From the NCBI GenBank assembly GCA_027886185.1, contig WOAB01000893.1, positions 868,001-932,000 on the forward strand: a stretch of DNA of 64,000 nt. The letters run 5' to 3'. The notes beneath the pieces are model-generated. The model saw only the letters and a list, made by a program, of their open reading frames with translations, had not been told where the DNA came from and did no database searches. Positions 1 through 10,215 of this stretch are shown here, one piece after another. A program made the translations under genes and the position numbers. This stretch comes from Rheum nobile (taxonomy: Eukaryota > Streptophyta > Magnoliopsida > Caryophyllales > Polygonaceae). The stretch's first letter is position 1. Each line of letters opens with the position of its first letter.

Positions 1-65
1 TATATTGCATAAGTATGTTGCATAATATTAATGTATTGAATACTTGGAATTGGATCGGTAAACAG

Positions 66-1283
66 ATGGTGAACCCAAGAAGCACGAGAAACTCGACTCG
101 AGCCGGTGCTGGGACTAGCCAAAACCCCAGACCAGCAGAAAGAGGTGTTCAGGATGAACACGAGTCTGAGTCTCGCGTCCAGCAGAGGCGTGAAGGTCAG
201 GATCAGACCCAGGCGCCGACGTTGTTTGACGCTGCAGCTGTTGAGGCGATCCGAGGGATCGTGATGCAGGCTATCACAGATGTCTTGAGACCAAGTGCGC
301 CTCAAGCACAAGAAGTGCCTATTCACGCAGCGGTTCCTGATGTTGTGGAACCCAGAAACCCCGTGATTCAGGAGACTGCCGTTAGGGCGAGGGACAGCTA
401 TGGTCGCGCTCTTAAGACCATTACTTCCATAAGACCCGACTGTTATAACAGGAAAGGGGAGCCAGTGGCAGTGACTCATTGGTTCTCCCATATGGAGAGG
501 CTGTTCAGGAACGTGGAGTGTACGGAGGCCGAGAAGGTCCATATCACTTCTTTTTAGCTGAAGGAGGAGGCTAGCGAGTGGTGAGAGAGCACTGGTTTGG
601 CTGAGAGCCCAGTGTTGACTTGGTCGATGTTCAAGACCAAGATGGTTGATCGCTTTTTCTCTCGTTCTATGAGAGAGGAGAAGCATAAAGAGTTCTTGTA
701 CCCTCAGACTGATGGTCTGAGAGTGACCGAGTTGGCATCTAAGTTCAACCATCTTCTACAGTACGCCACTGCCGAGATCACCAGCGAGGCTCAAAAGATC
801 TGGTACTTCCACGAGTGGATGAACCCGGATATCAAGCCATTAATGGTGCACCACACATGCTCTACCTTGGAGCAGTATGTGGATTGTGCCTATAAGCTGG
901 AAGTAACTCTCGAGGAGTCGACCAAGAGGCGCAACCGACAGAAGTCGATGCAGAATCAGAACCAGGGAGGTGGTTTTAAGCGCCCTGCGCCACCGTCTAA
1001 CTTCGCCAAGTCTGGCCGAGCTAATACGGAGATGACGCAAGGGGGATCGACTCAGCAGTCAGGGCATACCAGGAGTTCAGTTTAGTGTTATAATTGCGGT
1101 ACTGCTGGGCACAAGAGCACTGAGTGTCGGAAGGAGAGGAGGCCATGCTTTGGGTGTGGACGTGATGGTCATCTGCAAAAGTTCTGCAAGCAGGGGAAGC
1201 AGAAGGGAGTAGAGTCGCAGCAAGGGTCAGTTCATCAGAGCAACCGACCTAGGTTTAAACCTGCCGAGACTCCTAGCCCTTCA
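66..1283 (+). pseudogene. gag: gag region of Tekay-like element, with zinc knuckles
   Basis: This is the nucleocapsid/capsid precursor that packages element RNA in virus-like particles. I favour the ATG at 66 (MVNPRSTRN) over the in-frame ATG at 15 because the basic, Ser/Thr-rich start resembles gag of this group. The capsid part includes GEPVAVTHWFSHMERLF and later LTWSMFKTKMVDRFF. Two CCHC knuckles follow the third stop, CYNCGTAGHKSTEC and CFGCGRDGHLQKFC, at about 1086-1185. In-frame stops are TAG at 555-557, TGA at 582-584 and TAG at 1083-1085; the frame stays open between them into pol. The TGA lies where a tryptophan codon is likely, so single-base decay is the simplest explanation. Confidence 0.9.
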
Positions 1284-3374
1284 GTGCAGACGACTGCTCA
1301 GAACAGGGGAAAGGCCCCAGCTGTTTCTGGAAGTCAAGGCCAACGCTTGTACGAGATGCGTGAGGCAGATGGACCCAACGCTCCGATTGCTCAAGGTACT
1401 CTATACCTTCACTCTACTTCAGTGTGCATTCTGTTTGATTCTGGTGCTACGCATTCCTTTATTTCGGATAGCTGTGTTAGTAAGTTAGACTTAGTGTGCA
1501 ATGATTTGTGCGACCCTTTCGTCGTTAATCTTCCTAATGGAGAACGTTTGGTGGGAACCAAGCATTTGTCCGACTTTCCGATTACCATTCAGGGTAAGAA
1601 ATTCGAGGCAGATTTAATCTGCATAGCCATGGCTCCATATGACATTATTCTCGGTATGGATTGGCTGACGCGTCACAAGGCGGTGATCGACTTCAGTTCA
1701 AGAACGGTGACGGTGTCATCCGGGGGCCAATTCGTGTGCAAGTTCAAAGGTCGAAATGACATTGATAACGGCAAGCTGATCAATGCGATGGCTGCGTTTA
1801 AGCTACTACGACAAGGATGTGTCGGGTACCTTTGCTACTTGGATTCGCCCGAGGAGGATGGACCTGAGGTTCTTGATATTCCTGTAGTGAGGGAATTTTC
1901 GGATGTCTTTCCGGAAGAAATTCCAGGATTACCCCCGAACCGTGACGTTGAGTTTTCTATTGATCTCAAGCCTGGTACGGCACCGATTTCCAAATCACCG
2001 TATCGGATGGCTCCGGCTGAGATGCAAGAATTGAAGAATCAACTTGAAGATCTTCTTGATAAAGGTTATGTCAGGCCGAGTGCATCGCCGTGGGGTGCCC
2101 CGGTTTTATTCGTCAAAAAGAAGGACGGATCGTTCCGACTTTGTATCGACTATCGAGAGTTGAACAAGGTGACGATCAAGAACAAGTATCCTTTGCCTAG
2201 GATTGATGACTTGTTGGACCAATTGCAGGGAGCAAAGGTTTTCTCCAAGATCGACTTAAGATCTGGATATCATCAACTCAGGATTCGGGAGCAGGACATT
2301 CCTAGAACTGCGTTCAGGACCAGATATGGTCATTACGAGTTCGTAGTGATGCCTTTTGGGCTTACAAATGCTTCAGCTGTCTTTATGGATTTGATGAACC
2401 GATGTTTTCACCAGTACTTGGATAAGTTTGTGGTGGTCTTCATAGACGATATCTTGATCTATTCTCCGAATGAAGAAGTCCACGAGGAACATCTACGGAT
2501 TCCCTTGTCGATCCTTAGACAACATCAGCTTTATGCTAAACTGTCTAAATGTGAATTCTGGATGAAGGAAGTGGCTTTCTTAGGCCACGTGATCAATAAA
2601 AATGGGGTTATGGTTGATCCCCAAAAGATTGAAGTTGTGGCTAAGTGGACACAGCCTCAGAACGTAAAAGAGGTGCGCAGTTTTCTTGGACTTGCCGGGT
2701 ATTATAGAAGGTTCGTAGAAGGATTTTCAAAGATCGCTCTACCTATGACCAATCTACTCCGTAAGGTCCACAAGAAGTTTGTCTGGAATGACAAGTGCGA
2801 GGTCAGTTTCCAGGAGTTGAAGCGACGGTTGACCTCGGCACCCGTGTTAGCACTCCCAGAGGGGAATGACGATTATGTGGTTTATAGTGATGCTTCCAAG
2901 TGTGGTCTTGGTTGTGTTCTAATGCAAAGAGGCAAAGTCATTGCTTACGCATCTAGACAACTCAAGACTTACGAAGAAAACTATCCGACCCACGATCTTG
3001 AGTTAGCAGCGGTTGTCTTTGCGCTGAAGATTTGGAGGCATTACCTCTACGGTATAAGATGCCAAGTCTTTACCGACCACAAAAGTCTCAAGTATATATT
3101 TACTCAGAAGGAGTTAAATATGAGACAACGCCGCTGGCTAGAGTTGCTCAAGGACTACGACATGGAGTTGTTGTATCATCCGGGCAAGGCTAATGTAGTA
3201 GCTGATGCGCTAAGCCGGAAGACAACGCACGAGACTGTGGTTGTGTTGCTTACTGCTCAGACCAAGCTAAACCAAGAGTCATGCGACATTGAAGTCTTGT
3301 ATGACCAGCGTAGAGGGTACCTGAGTATGATGGAAATTCAGGCTACACTGCTGGATCAAATCAAAGAAAAGTAA
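1284..3374 (+). pseudogene. pol: pol part 1: aspartic protease, reverse transcriptase, RNase H
   Basis: Continues gag in the same frame. The protease active site is LFDSGATHSFIS near residue 50 of this open stretch, followed by IILGMDWL. The RT begins near DLLDKGYVRPSASPWGAPV, with LCIDYRELNKVT, the FSKIDLRSGYHQ motif and the catalytic box FIDDIL at about 2440-2457. RNase H follows with VYSDASKCGLGCVLMQ and, at its end, HPGKANVVADALSRK. The stretch is 697 codons without internal stops and closes with TAA at 3372-3374. The next open stretch is in the same frame, so this is a nonsense mutation inside the polyprotein, not a gene end. The catalytic residues I can see are intact. Confidence 0.93.
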
Positions 3375-4787
3375 GTCGATGACATCATCTTGGTAAAGTT
3401 AAGCAGTGAAGTGATGGATGGGAAAGCTCCCAGTTTTGTGGTTCAGGATGATGGATCACTTTGGTTTCAGGATCGGATCTGTGTGCCTGACACAGAAGGT
3501 CTTCGTCAGTTGGTGATGAGAGAAGCTCATTCATCTGCTTATTCTGTGCATCCTGGCTCTAGCAAGATGTACAAGGATCTCAGGAAGAAGTTTTGGTGGC
3601 CAAACATGAAGTGGGACGTAGCAGACTTTGTGGCAAAGTGCTTAACTTGCCAAAAAGTCAAGATCGAACACCGCAGACCAGGTGGTGAGATGCTACCTCT
3701 CCCCGTGCCAGAATGGAAATGGGAGGACATTTCCATGGACTTCGTCACTGGGCTACCCAAGGCTCGAAGTCAGAGAGATGCCATCTGGGTAATTGTGGAT
3801 AGGCTTACGAAGAGTGCTCATTTCATAGCCATCAAGACCACATGGAAAACCCAGAAGCTAGCCGAAGTTTACCAGAAGGAGATTGTCCGCTTACATGGCA
3901 TTCCTAAGACCATTGTATCGGACCGAGATGGCCGTTTCATGTCAAGATTCTGGAAGGAACTTCATAAGGCTATGGGGACCGAGTTGAGTTTCAATACAGC
4001 GTTTCATCCTCAGATAGATGGCCAGTCTGAAAGGACCATCCAGACCCTAGAGGATATGCTTAGAGCTTGTGTGCTCGATCGTCCGACTAGCTGGGAGGAC
4101 AGCTTGAGTCTGATTGAGTTCACGTACAACAATAGCTGGCATGCTACAATCAAGATGGCTCCGTTTGAAGCTTTGTATGGTCGCAGATGCAGATCTCCGA
4201 TTTGTTGGGACGATAACGTCGACAAAATTCTGCTTGGACCAGAGTTGGTCGAAAGGACGGCTTCAGACATTGCTTTGATCAGACAAAGGATGTTGACCGA
4301 TCAGAGTCGACAAAAGTCCTATGCAGATCGGAAGCGCAGGACTGTCGAGTTCGAGGTCGGTGACAAAGTTTTTGTCAAGGTATCGCCATCCAAAGGAGTT
4401 TTCAGATTTGGTAAGCGTGGGAAGCTTAACCCTCGCTACGTGGGACCATTCGAGATTCTGGATAGAGTGGGATCTCTAGCGTACCGTTTGGCGTTGCCGC
4501 CATCGGCTCACCCGGTGCATAATGTGTTCCACGTGTCTTTACTCAGAAAGTATGTACCAGATGAGTCTCATGTACTTAGCTACGAGGACATCGAGATTCA
4601 AGCTAATGGTACTTATGAAGAGTTGCCCGTGCGCATTTTGGAGCGTCGGGAGAAGCATTTGCGCAACAAGATCGTACCTTTGGTACGAGTGCTGTGGTCC
4701 AAGTCAGGGACCGAAGAAGTTACTTGGGAGACGTGGGAAACCGAGTCAAATATGCTCAGGCGTTTTCCCGAGTTATTCTCGACCTAA
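3375..4787 (+). pseudogene. pol: pol part 2: integrase with chromodomain-like C terminus
   Basis: Encodes the integrase that inserts element cDNA. An HHCC zinc-binding N terminus is visible (HSSAYSVHPG, then CLTCQKVK), and the DDE core shows MDFVTGLP, IVSDRDGRF and the Glu in DGQSERT. A GPF-type segment RYVGPFEILDRVG and VFHVSLLRKY precede a tail, YEELPVRILERREKHLR to EEVTWETWE, that resembles the chromodomain of chromovirus integrases. In known elements that domain directs integration to heterochromatin. The frame is open to TAA at 4785-4787, shortly before the polypurine tract. The domain set looks intact, but it lies downstream of nonsense codons. Confidence 0.92.
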
Positions 4788-4810
4788 GTTTCGGGGTCGA
4801 AACTTCTTGT

Positions 4811-4823
4811 AAGGGGGAGGAGA
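4811..4823 (+). promoter_or_regulatory. polypurine tract of Tekay-like element
   Basis: The purine run AAGGGGGAGGAGA sits immediately upstream of the LTR start TGTGATACC. In LTR retrotransposons this tract primes plus-strand DNA synthesis. A related tract is seen on the minus strand of the LARD at 22155-22175. Confidence 0.85.
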
Positions 4824-5074
4824 TGTGATACCCCGTATTTTTGTAAGGTTATTTTGGGAATTATGGAATTTTCCCGGGTACCCGTTGTGTACGTCGGATT
4901 TAATTCAGGTAGCTTGAGACATTTTGTAATGTGCTCTGTATCTATAATATTTTTCTCAGTGAAATAATATACAGACAAGGTGCCTTGGAGTTTAATTGTC
5001 GTTCGCGTATGATAATTTTTATCCCGGTTTATCATCAAGCTCGTTCAAAGCCGAATGGGCGGGAAAAGGGGGAA

Positions 5075-5690
5075 ACGGCGACCGCCGTTCAGAAACGGCG
5101 CCCGCTGTGGTTGGGCCCGAGAAGTCAACGTGTCAGCTTCTAGCTGGCCGCGACAGGCCTAGCGATGGCGACTGCCGCATTTACGGCGACCGCCGCGTGC
5201 CCGCCGCAGGCAAAATTACGGCGACCGCCGTGATTGTCCAGTGGACATTGGCCGCCGGTCACCGGCGTCGTTCGAGGCACGCCGTTGCGTCGTTTGCCGC
5301 GTCTGAGGGTTTGTAGATCACTCCTTGGGGTTTGCCTATAAATAGGTGAGCTTAGGCATGGGTTTTGGGTCATCTACAATCCCGAATCGCTGCCAAATTC
5401 GCCTCTCGCCGGAGTTTTGTTTTCGTCGGTTTTCTTGTGCTCGCCGGAGGTCTCGCCGGTATTGCTTTGGTGTGGTTCCCGAGTGCCTTTGTGAAGCTTT
5501 TGGTTAGCCTTGGAGGTTAGAAGCCAAAGCAAGTCGAAGGAGGCCGAACCGCTCGTGTTTTGGGGTGAGTTTTCTCTCGTTTCAGTCGGCCGTGTTCTTC
5601 ACGGCGACCGCCGTGTTCTTCATGGCGACCGCCGTGATGAATACGGCGACCGCCGCCAAGAACGGTGACCGCCGCCAGTGCCCAGAACGC
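5075..5690 (+). repeat. GC-rich GGCGACCGCC motif cluster around LTR promoter
   Basis: The near-palindromic motif (A)CGGCGACCGCCG recurs at about 5077, 5187, 5218, 5600, 5620, 5643 and 5663, with degenerate forms between. Copies lie both upstream and downstream of the TATA box. The motif is strikingly GC-rich in AT-rich surroundings. It may be a protein-binding or RNA-structural element; that role is inference. Confidence 0.7.
5337..5344 (+). promoter_or_regulatory. TATA box of LTR promoter
   Basis: TATAAATA lies within the context CCTATAAATAGGTGAG. It is positioned about 515 bp into the LTR as expected for a U3 promoter, with transcription probably starting near 5370. The related LTRs have TATA-like boxes at matching places (21668, 25429, 44158). 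Confidence 0.75.
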
Positions 5691-7261
5691 CTTCGTGGCT
5701 TTGGCTTGGTCGGTTGTCGTCATGGCGTCTTTCCTTTCGTGTTCTTTCGCCGTGTTTAGATTCGTACTGTTTATGTCGGATCTAACTTAGGGTTCCTTTT
5801 ATGGGTCGACTCGAAGGTTGTTGTGCTGTCGGATCTATACCACATCGAGCCCGGAATCCAGTGACGTCTTTAGACTATTCTGCGGAGTAAGGCAAGTGGC
5901 GGTTCGCTCTTGCTCATTCGTTCCATATTTACATTAATTATCAGTAGTTTATCTGAGTAATTAATTTGGAATGAATATTCTGTTTGTCTGGAAACGGTTT
6001 TGATAAACTATTTTGAAAATCATATAATAGGTTGTATATCTGTTAGAACAACGCTATTATCTGTGATCGCCTTTCGGGCCTTTATGTGGATTTATCCTAT
6101 AACTGTGGTGGTGATTTAACTGTTTAGTTAATACTGTTAGATAGGAACGTTACTCGGACTCTGTCCAGTCGTTTCTTTATAATCTGGTAGAGGGGTGGCT
6201 CGTCCCCATCCAATACCATTCTAAGATCATGATCGGTCTCTTACACATGTGTGTAGAGACAGGACACTTAGCTGGTGTCACAAACCTTTCGGTATACGTC
6301 ACTCTCGACGAAACATATACTAAGATGTGTCGTCCCACTGGTGGGGTACACATGTAAAAGTCTATAACGTGATGTGTGTTTTTGAAACATAAATCAGATA
6401 AGTGCTATCTTGACGCACATCATTAATACACCTTGGGCGAGTAGTGCAGCTAAGTTCAGTGCAGCTAGGAAAACTCGTCTTGACTTGAATGTAGTACGTT
6501 CTCTTTCCAATCTGGATTCACTGTAGGCGATGAGGTTGGTCGTGAACCGAAGCATCTCAGTCAGTTTTAAATCATTGTTGAATGATTCTGTAATATTCCA
6601 GATTTGTCATTTGCTTCCTTAAAGACTCATTTCCGTTGGAGTCTTCTTTCGAGTCGATTTCTGTGAAGGTTCAGTCTTCCAGAATCTTCTCTTGTACATA
6701 CCTCTTGTTTATTCCAGTAGGAATATGATGGTTGACTACCGTTATCGGTTATTATCCGAGAAGCGGTGAGTCTAACCTAATATGACTGCTTCGAACCAGT
6801 CTGCTTTATACCCTTGCTAGTCTATTCAATTAGACTAACCAACCAATGTTTTCCCTTGCATGGTTGGCTGGTGTCATCCGTTTGATTCGGCACATCAGTT
6901 AAGAAGTAGCTCAGAAGATTAGAAGGACTATGGAGTCGACGGTGGTTTTTGAATGTTTTAATTATTTCTTTAATCAGGTTATGATCCTTCGGACAATAAC
7001 TCCGATTGTAACTTACTTTCTTAGTCTTCCACTGTGTTTGGTTTAAACTATGTTTTGACCTATTCGGGATTGGGTTGTAATCCCGTAACTCTTGTTTCCT
7101 CGACAATGTTATGTTTTGGAATTTAATGCTTGATCTTTGTGTATCAAATGCATTTCATAAATTGTATTTATTTGGTAAAGCCTTGGGTGATCTCGGTAAG
7201 GAACACTGGGGTCACTGGCGGTAATACCTTTCCAAAATGGTTAAGTTTTGGGGGTGTTACA

Positions 7262-7597
7262 TTTGGCTGGCCTGTAATTCGTGGGATTACAAAGTCAACT
7301 TTTTTTGTAAACAAGTGTAATCTTAAAACATGACTTGGTTAATGAAGGGATACTCTTGTCCTTCTCCATTTTGTATGGCGGTTAGGATCTTTGGCAGATT
7401 GATCATGGCTGATTTTGGTGGGTAGCATTTGCACATTTTGGTGGGCAGATTTTGGCAGATGCCATAGCTTTTGCACATTGATTTTGGTGGGGAGATGGCA
7501 TATTGATCATAGTTGCCTAATTGCCTCTTTATGTGTTGTCAAAATTGTTTTGATGCTAATGACAAAGGGTTTAAAGTTAGATGTTACGTTGGTTGAT
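7262..7597. other. unassigned intergenic sequence
   Basis: No supported gene. The stretch 7380-7500 repeats short phrases such as GATTTTGGTGGG and GGCAGATT, suggesting small local duplications. Its origin is not recognised. Confidence 0.5.
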
Positions 7598-7692
7598 TGT
7601 GCTAAGATGATACGTGTATGAACGGGAGGCAAAGGTACGTGACTGTATGTGCTAAGATGATACGTGTACAAACGAGAGGCAAATGTATGTCG
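7598..7692 (+). repeat. 50-bp tandem duplication
   Basis: TGTGCTAAGATGATACGTGT begins at 7598 and again at 7648. The two units differ at a few bases (GGGAGGC against GAGAGGC). Two copies only; no function is visible. Confidence 0.8.
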
Positions 7693-7820
7693 CTTTATGT
7701 GAAACATGATAAGTGTCACTTGTGATTCTACATGGCACAATTATTTTATGTATGGGTGTATGTGAAAAAAGCGAAAACAAAAATAATTGAGTCTGGCCAT
7801 CATTTCTATACTCCTCCCTC

Positions 7821-7830
7821 TCTATATATA
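7821..7830 (+). promoter_or_regulatory. candidate TATA box upstream of foldback
   Basis: CTCTCTATATATACAAGG has the form of a strong plant Pol II TATA region (TCTATATATA at 7821-7830). It lies about 250 bp upstream of the 8073-8277 foldback and on the strand with the better RNA pairing. No experimental support; in AT-rich DNA such boxes also arise by chance. Confidence 0.4.
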
Positions 7831-8072
7831 CAAGGTGTTGCGTCTTCTATTTGTACTTATTTCTCATTTCCCTTAGTGGTGCACCGAGCCAGAGGAAGAG
7901 TTGTAAGAGGTTAGTAAAGCTTTCCACACACATTTTGCTTCTATTCATGCTCGGATCTTATATGAATGTACTAATCAGCATTCAGTTATGTAATATGGCA
8001 GATTTGTTTCTAAGAACTCTTCGGATCTTACGTGAATGCACTGGTGTTGTTCGATATGGATAATATTATTGC

Positions 8073-8277
8073 TGTTTCTGAGGACTCTTAGGTCATATAA
8101 AATTTAGTTGTGGAAGCTTGAGCATGAGGTCAAACAATATAAGCGCATGATCATCAAATCTTGGGATATAGAAGCGATCATATTCCAATATACGATGACA
8201 ATTCGCTTATTCTGTTTAATCTCATGCTCAAATTTCCACATCTATCTTTTTTATTACCGAAGAGTTCTCAAGAAACA
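8073..8277 (+). ncRNA. long imperfect foldback, candidate MIRNA-type precursor
   Basis: The sequence from 8073 (TGTTTCTGAGGACTCTTAGG) pairs with 8258-8277 and stays complementary inward to a loop of only a few nucleotides near 8171-8178. The best paired part is 8109-8155 against about 8192-8239. There the 5' arm TGTGGAAGCTTGAGCATGAG matches the complement of the 3' arm at 18 of 20 positions, one difference being a G:U wobble when read from the plus strand. Length, short loop and a possible upstream TATA box suit a young plant MIRNA locus. I do not recognise a known mature miRNA. A short MITE or other inverted duplication is the main alternative; I see no convincing TSD. Confidence 0.5.
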
Positions 8278-8298
8278 CCGACCGCGCGGTCGTGTGGT

Positions 8299-8710
8299 TT
8301 AGTTCGAGGGGTTGGCTCGTGTATTTTTTAACATGTGGTGTTGTTGTTAAGCACATTACACTTGAATATTAGTGACATCACATGTGTTGATGTATGTTGT
8401 TGTTGTTAAGTACATTGCATTTCGGCCTTATTAAGCGTCTTTGAATTGAAACAAACAAAATTAAGTTTGATATTTTTATATGTTTTAACAAAATATATAT
8501 GAAACTAATGTACATCAAATTATCCAAAATTCCTATAAATCTTCTTTGATTTTTCGAGGATTTCTTGTTTTGGTCTTTTTTGAATGTTTTTTTGGACATT
8601 TTTTACTAATTTTCTTATATTAATGATAAATGCCATATCTTAAAAAAGAATATTTATGAAACTCATGTGCAATAAATGTCCTAAAATATGAAGTTTATTT
8701 GGTCAAAATG
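8299..8710. other. AT-rich intergenic stretch
   Basis: Contains two short copies of a TGTTGTTGTTAAG-type phrase near 8338 and 8398 and otherwise AT-rich sequence. No ORF, RNA gene or element boundary could be supported. Confidence 0.5.
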
Positions 8711-8711
8711 A

Positions 8712-8776
8712 TTCCAAGAAGGCTTGAACTTTTAACCTATAGACTCTTAAGAGAGCCTCTAACCACTAAGCTACAC
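8712..8776 (-). pseudogene. tRNA-like remnant (tRNA pseudogene or SINE head)
   Basis: Read on the minus strand, the sequence has an A-box-like TAGCTTAGTGGTTAGAGG and, about 30 bp further on, a B-box-like AGTTCAAGCC. This is the internal Pol III promoter layout of a tRNA. The region between could form a degenerate anticodon arm (CTCTTAAGAG). The acceptor ends do not pair, so a functional tRNA is unlikely. A decayed tRNA copy or a tRNA-derived SINE head are both possible. Confidence 0.45.
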
Positions 8777-9003
8777 ACTATTCGTTGATTTAGTTTTACA
8801 ATAGTAATTATATTAATTAAATAGTGAACATAGTTAATAATAATAATAAATGAGGCCACAAATCCTCTTATATGTATATAAGATAAGATAATTATTGTGG
8901 TGCATGTCCAACAAACACTCACAAGACTCGCTTGTAATAGAATATTAGAGAATCATCAAGGAATATTAAAAAAGAAAATAACAGGGGTGAAAACAAAAGT
9001 TGA

Positions 9004-9335
9004 TAATTTAATTTAAGGGGCTTGATCAAGTGAGAATGAGACTTATGGTGTAAAATGAGAAAAATTGTAGATAATATATAGAACATAAGTGAGAATGAGA
9101 GTTACCCAAGTTACGTACCTCTTAAACATATTTAATTTGTCGGTCACCGGCGTTGATCACCGGTGACCGGCAAAGAAAAATTTGACCAAAGGGTCAGGTG
9201 CATGTCACATGTCTATTTTAATGAAAGTGTGATCCAAATCCTTGAATCTATTTTCATCCAAGAGCTATAAAATTATTCTCATTTTACACCATATAAATCA
9301 TTCTCACATCATTCAATTTCTTAATTTAATTTAAT
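9004..9335. mobile_element. MITE-like inverted-repeat element
   Basis: A 31-bp segment at 9030-9060 (GTGAGAATGAGACTTATGGT...) is inverted at 9277-9307 with few mismatches, and the flanking AATTTAATTTAA also pairs. The interior holds a 10-bp perfect inverted repeat, CGGTCACCGG, at 9141-9150 and 9160-9169, and one half of an inverted pair shared with 14993-15023. Size and terminal inverted repeats suit a MITE. Superfamily and TSD are not determined. Confidence 0.5.
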
Positions 9336-9583
9336 ATTTTACGTGGTTTTTAGAAAAATTATACTCCAGATTAGAAATATTAGAGGTTATCTTTTAACAT
9401 GACAAAAGTGCATTAAACAACAACAAACCGAATGTGATATCGAAATGAATCGGTTTCGAGTCTATCCATCTGATTATAAAGAAGAAGAAAGTGATATAGA
9501 AGTATTTTGGAATTATTGGTTGATGATGCGCCCTTCCTACGTATTCCAATTTGCAACACATATAAAATCGGAAGAATTCTGTA

Positions 9584-10215
9584 CACTACAAATTTTTTCT
9601 GGGTACACTACAGTTTGAAACGCAGATATCTTACTTAAGCAAGATTTCTGCGTTTCAAGGCAAATTGTACCCAAAAAAGGCATTTCTGAATAAATTTGAA
9701 ACGCAGGTATTTTGCTTAAGCAAAATACCTGCGTTTCAATTTTTTTTTAAAAAAAACGAAAACGCAGGATCACTGCTTAAGCAGTGATCCTGCGTTTCAA
9801 CCAATTTTATTTTTTTAAAAAAAGCTGAAACGCAGGAATCCTGCTTAAGCAGGATTCCTGCGTTTCAACCATTTTTAAAAAAAAAAAAAAAACTGAAACG
9901 CAAGAATCATGCTTAAGCAGGATTCCTGCGTTTCACTAAAAAAAAAATTCTTCAAAATTGTAATTTTTTCCCATAATCATGTAGAGAATTTCAATACGAG
10001 TCCGTACATATAAAATTCGTCCAAAACGGACATCGTTTGCCCCTCCAAAAGCTCAAAAAACTAAGTCTTCCTACCTTTTTTTGTACAATTTGGTGTCGAG
10101 TATATAGGGCACTGTAGTGGATTTTTTGGTATTTTCGACATTTTTCTACTATAATTTTGTATAAGATTTTAATACGAGTATATAACTATACGTTAAAACC
10201 ATAATATATACTTAT
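9584..10215 (+). repeat. left terminal inverted repeat of foldback element
   Basis: Starts CACTACAA and repeats the phrase GTACACTACA at 9581 and 9603. It holds five palindromes, then a unique stretch (for example GAGTCCGTACATATAAAATT near 9998) that recurs reversed near 13800-13850. The arm runs into the satellite: ATTTTAATACGAGTATATAA at about 10168 is matched by ACTCGTATTAAAATCTTATA at 13632. Confidence 0.85.
9615..9935. repeat. array of five ~42-bp palindromes, left arm
   Basis: Palindromes at 9615-9658, 9696-9739, 9761-9796, 9826-9867 and 9894-9935. Each has outer arms GAAACGCA/TGCGTTTC and a central GCTTAAGC (first copy ACTTAAGC). The 6-8 bp between core and outer arm differ from copy to copy (GGTATTTT, GGATCACT, GGAATCCT) yet are copied in complement on the other side. 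Copies two to four are perfect; the first and last have about two mismatched pairs. Spacers are A/T homopolymer-rich. Confidence 0.92.

Larger units (their letters stand above)
1..7261 (+). mobile_element. Ty3/gypsy chromovirus (Tekay-like) element, 5' end outside window
   Basis: Seen: gag with two CCHC knuckles, protease, reverse transcriptase, RNase H, integrase and a C-terminal chromodomain-like segment in one reading frame, then a polypurine tract and a 2438-bp LTR. The order protease-RT-RNase H-integrase is that of Ty3/gypsy elements. The chromodomain-like tail, single gag-pol frame and long LTR fit the Tekay/Del lineage of plant chromoviruses. The 5' LTR and primer-binding site lie upstream of the window, so the TSD cannot be tested. 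Four in-frame stop codons make this copy defective. Related LTRs occur at 19104-22154, 22858-25927 and 43796-46341. Confidence 0.93.
4824..7261 (+). repeat. 3' LTR of Tekay-like element (2438 bp)
   Basis: It starts TGTGATACCCC directly after the polypurine tract and ends GGGGGTGTTACA. The TG...CA ends and near-complementary termini are typical LTR boundaries. A TATA box at 5337-5344 divides U3 from R/U5. The second half, from about 5885, matches the other gypsy LTRs here, sharing GGCAAGTGGCGGTTCGC and a segment near 6625-6700 that recurs reversed in the LARD LTRs. GC-rich CGGCGACCGCCG-type motifs cluster on both sides of the TATA box. Short ORFs inside the LTR are not conserved and I do not treat them as genes. 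Confidence 0.9.

Noticed and set aside
5565..5759. ORF with TATAVFF-type repeats
   Set aside because: It is a reading of the repeated CGGCGACCGCCG motif in the LTR leader, not a protein gene.
8108..8302. 64-codon ORF across the foldback
   Set aside because: Low coding plausibility, and the strong inverted repeat is a better explanation of the sequence.
9615..9935. CRISPR-like array of regularly spaced repeats
   Set aside because: Each unit is itself a palindrome with homopolymer spacers inside a transposon arm in a plant genome. There are no cas genes and no unique spacers.
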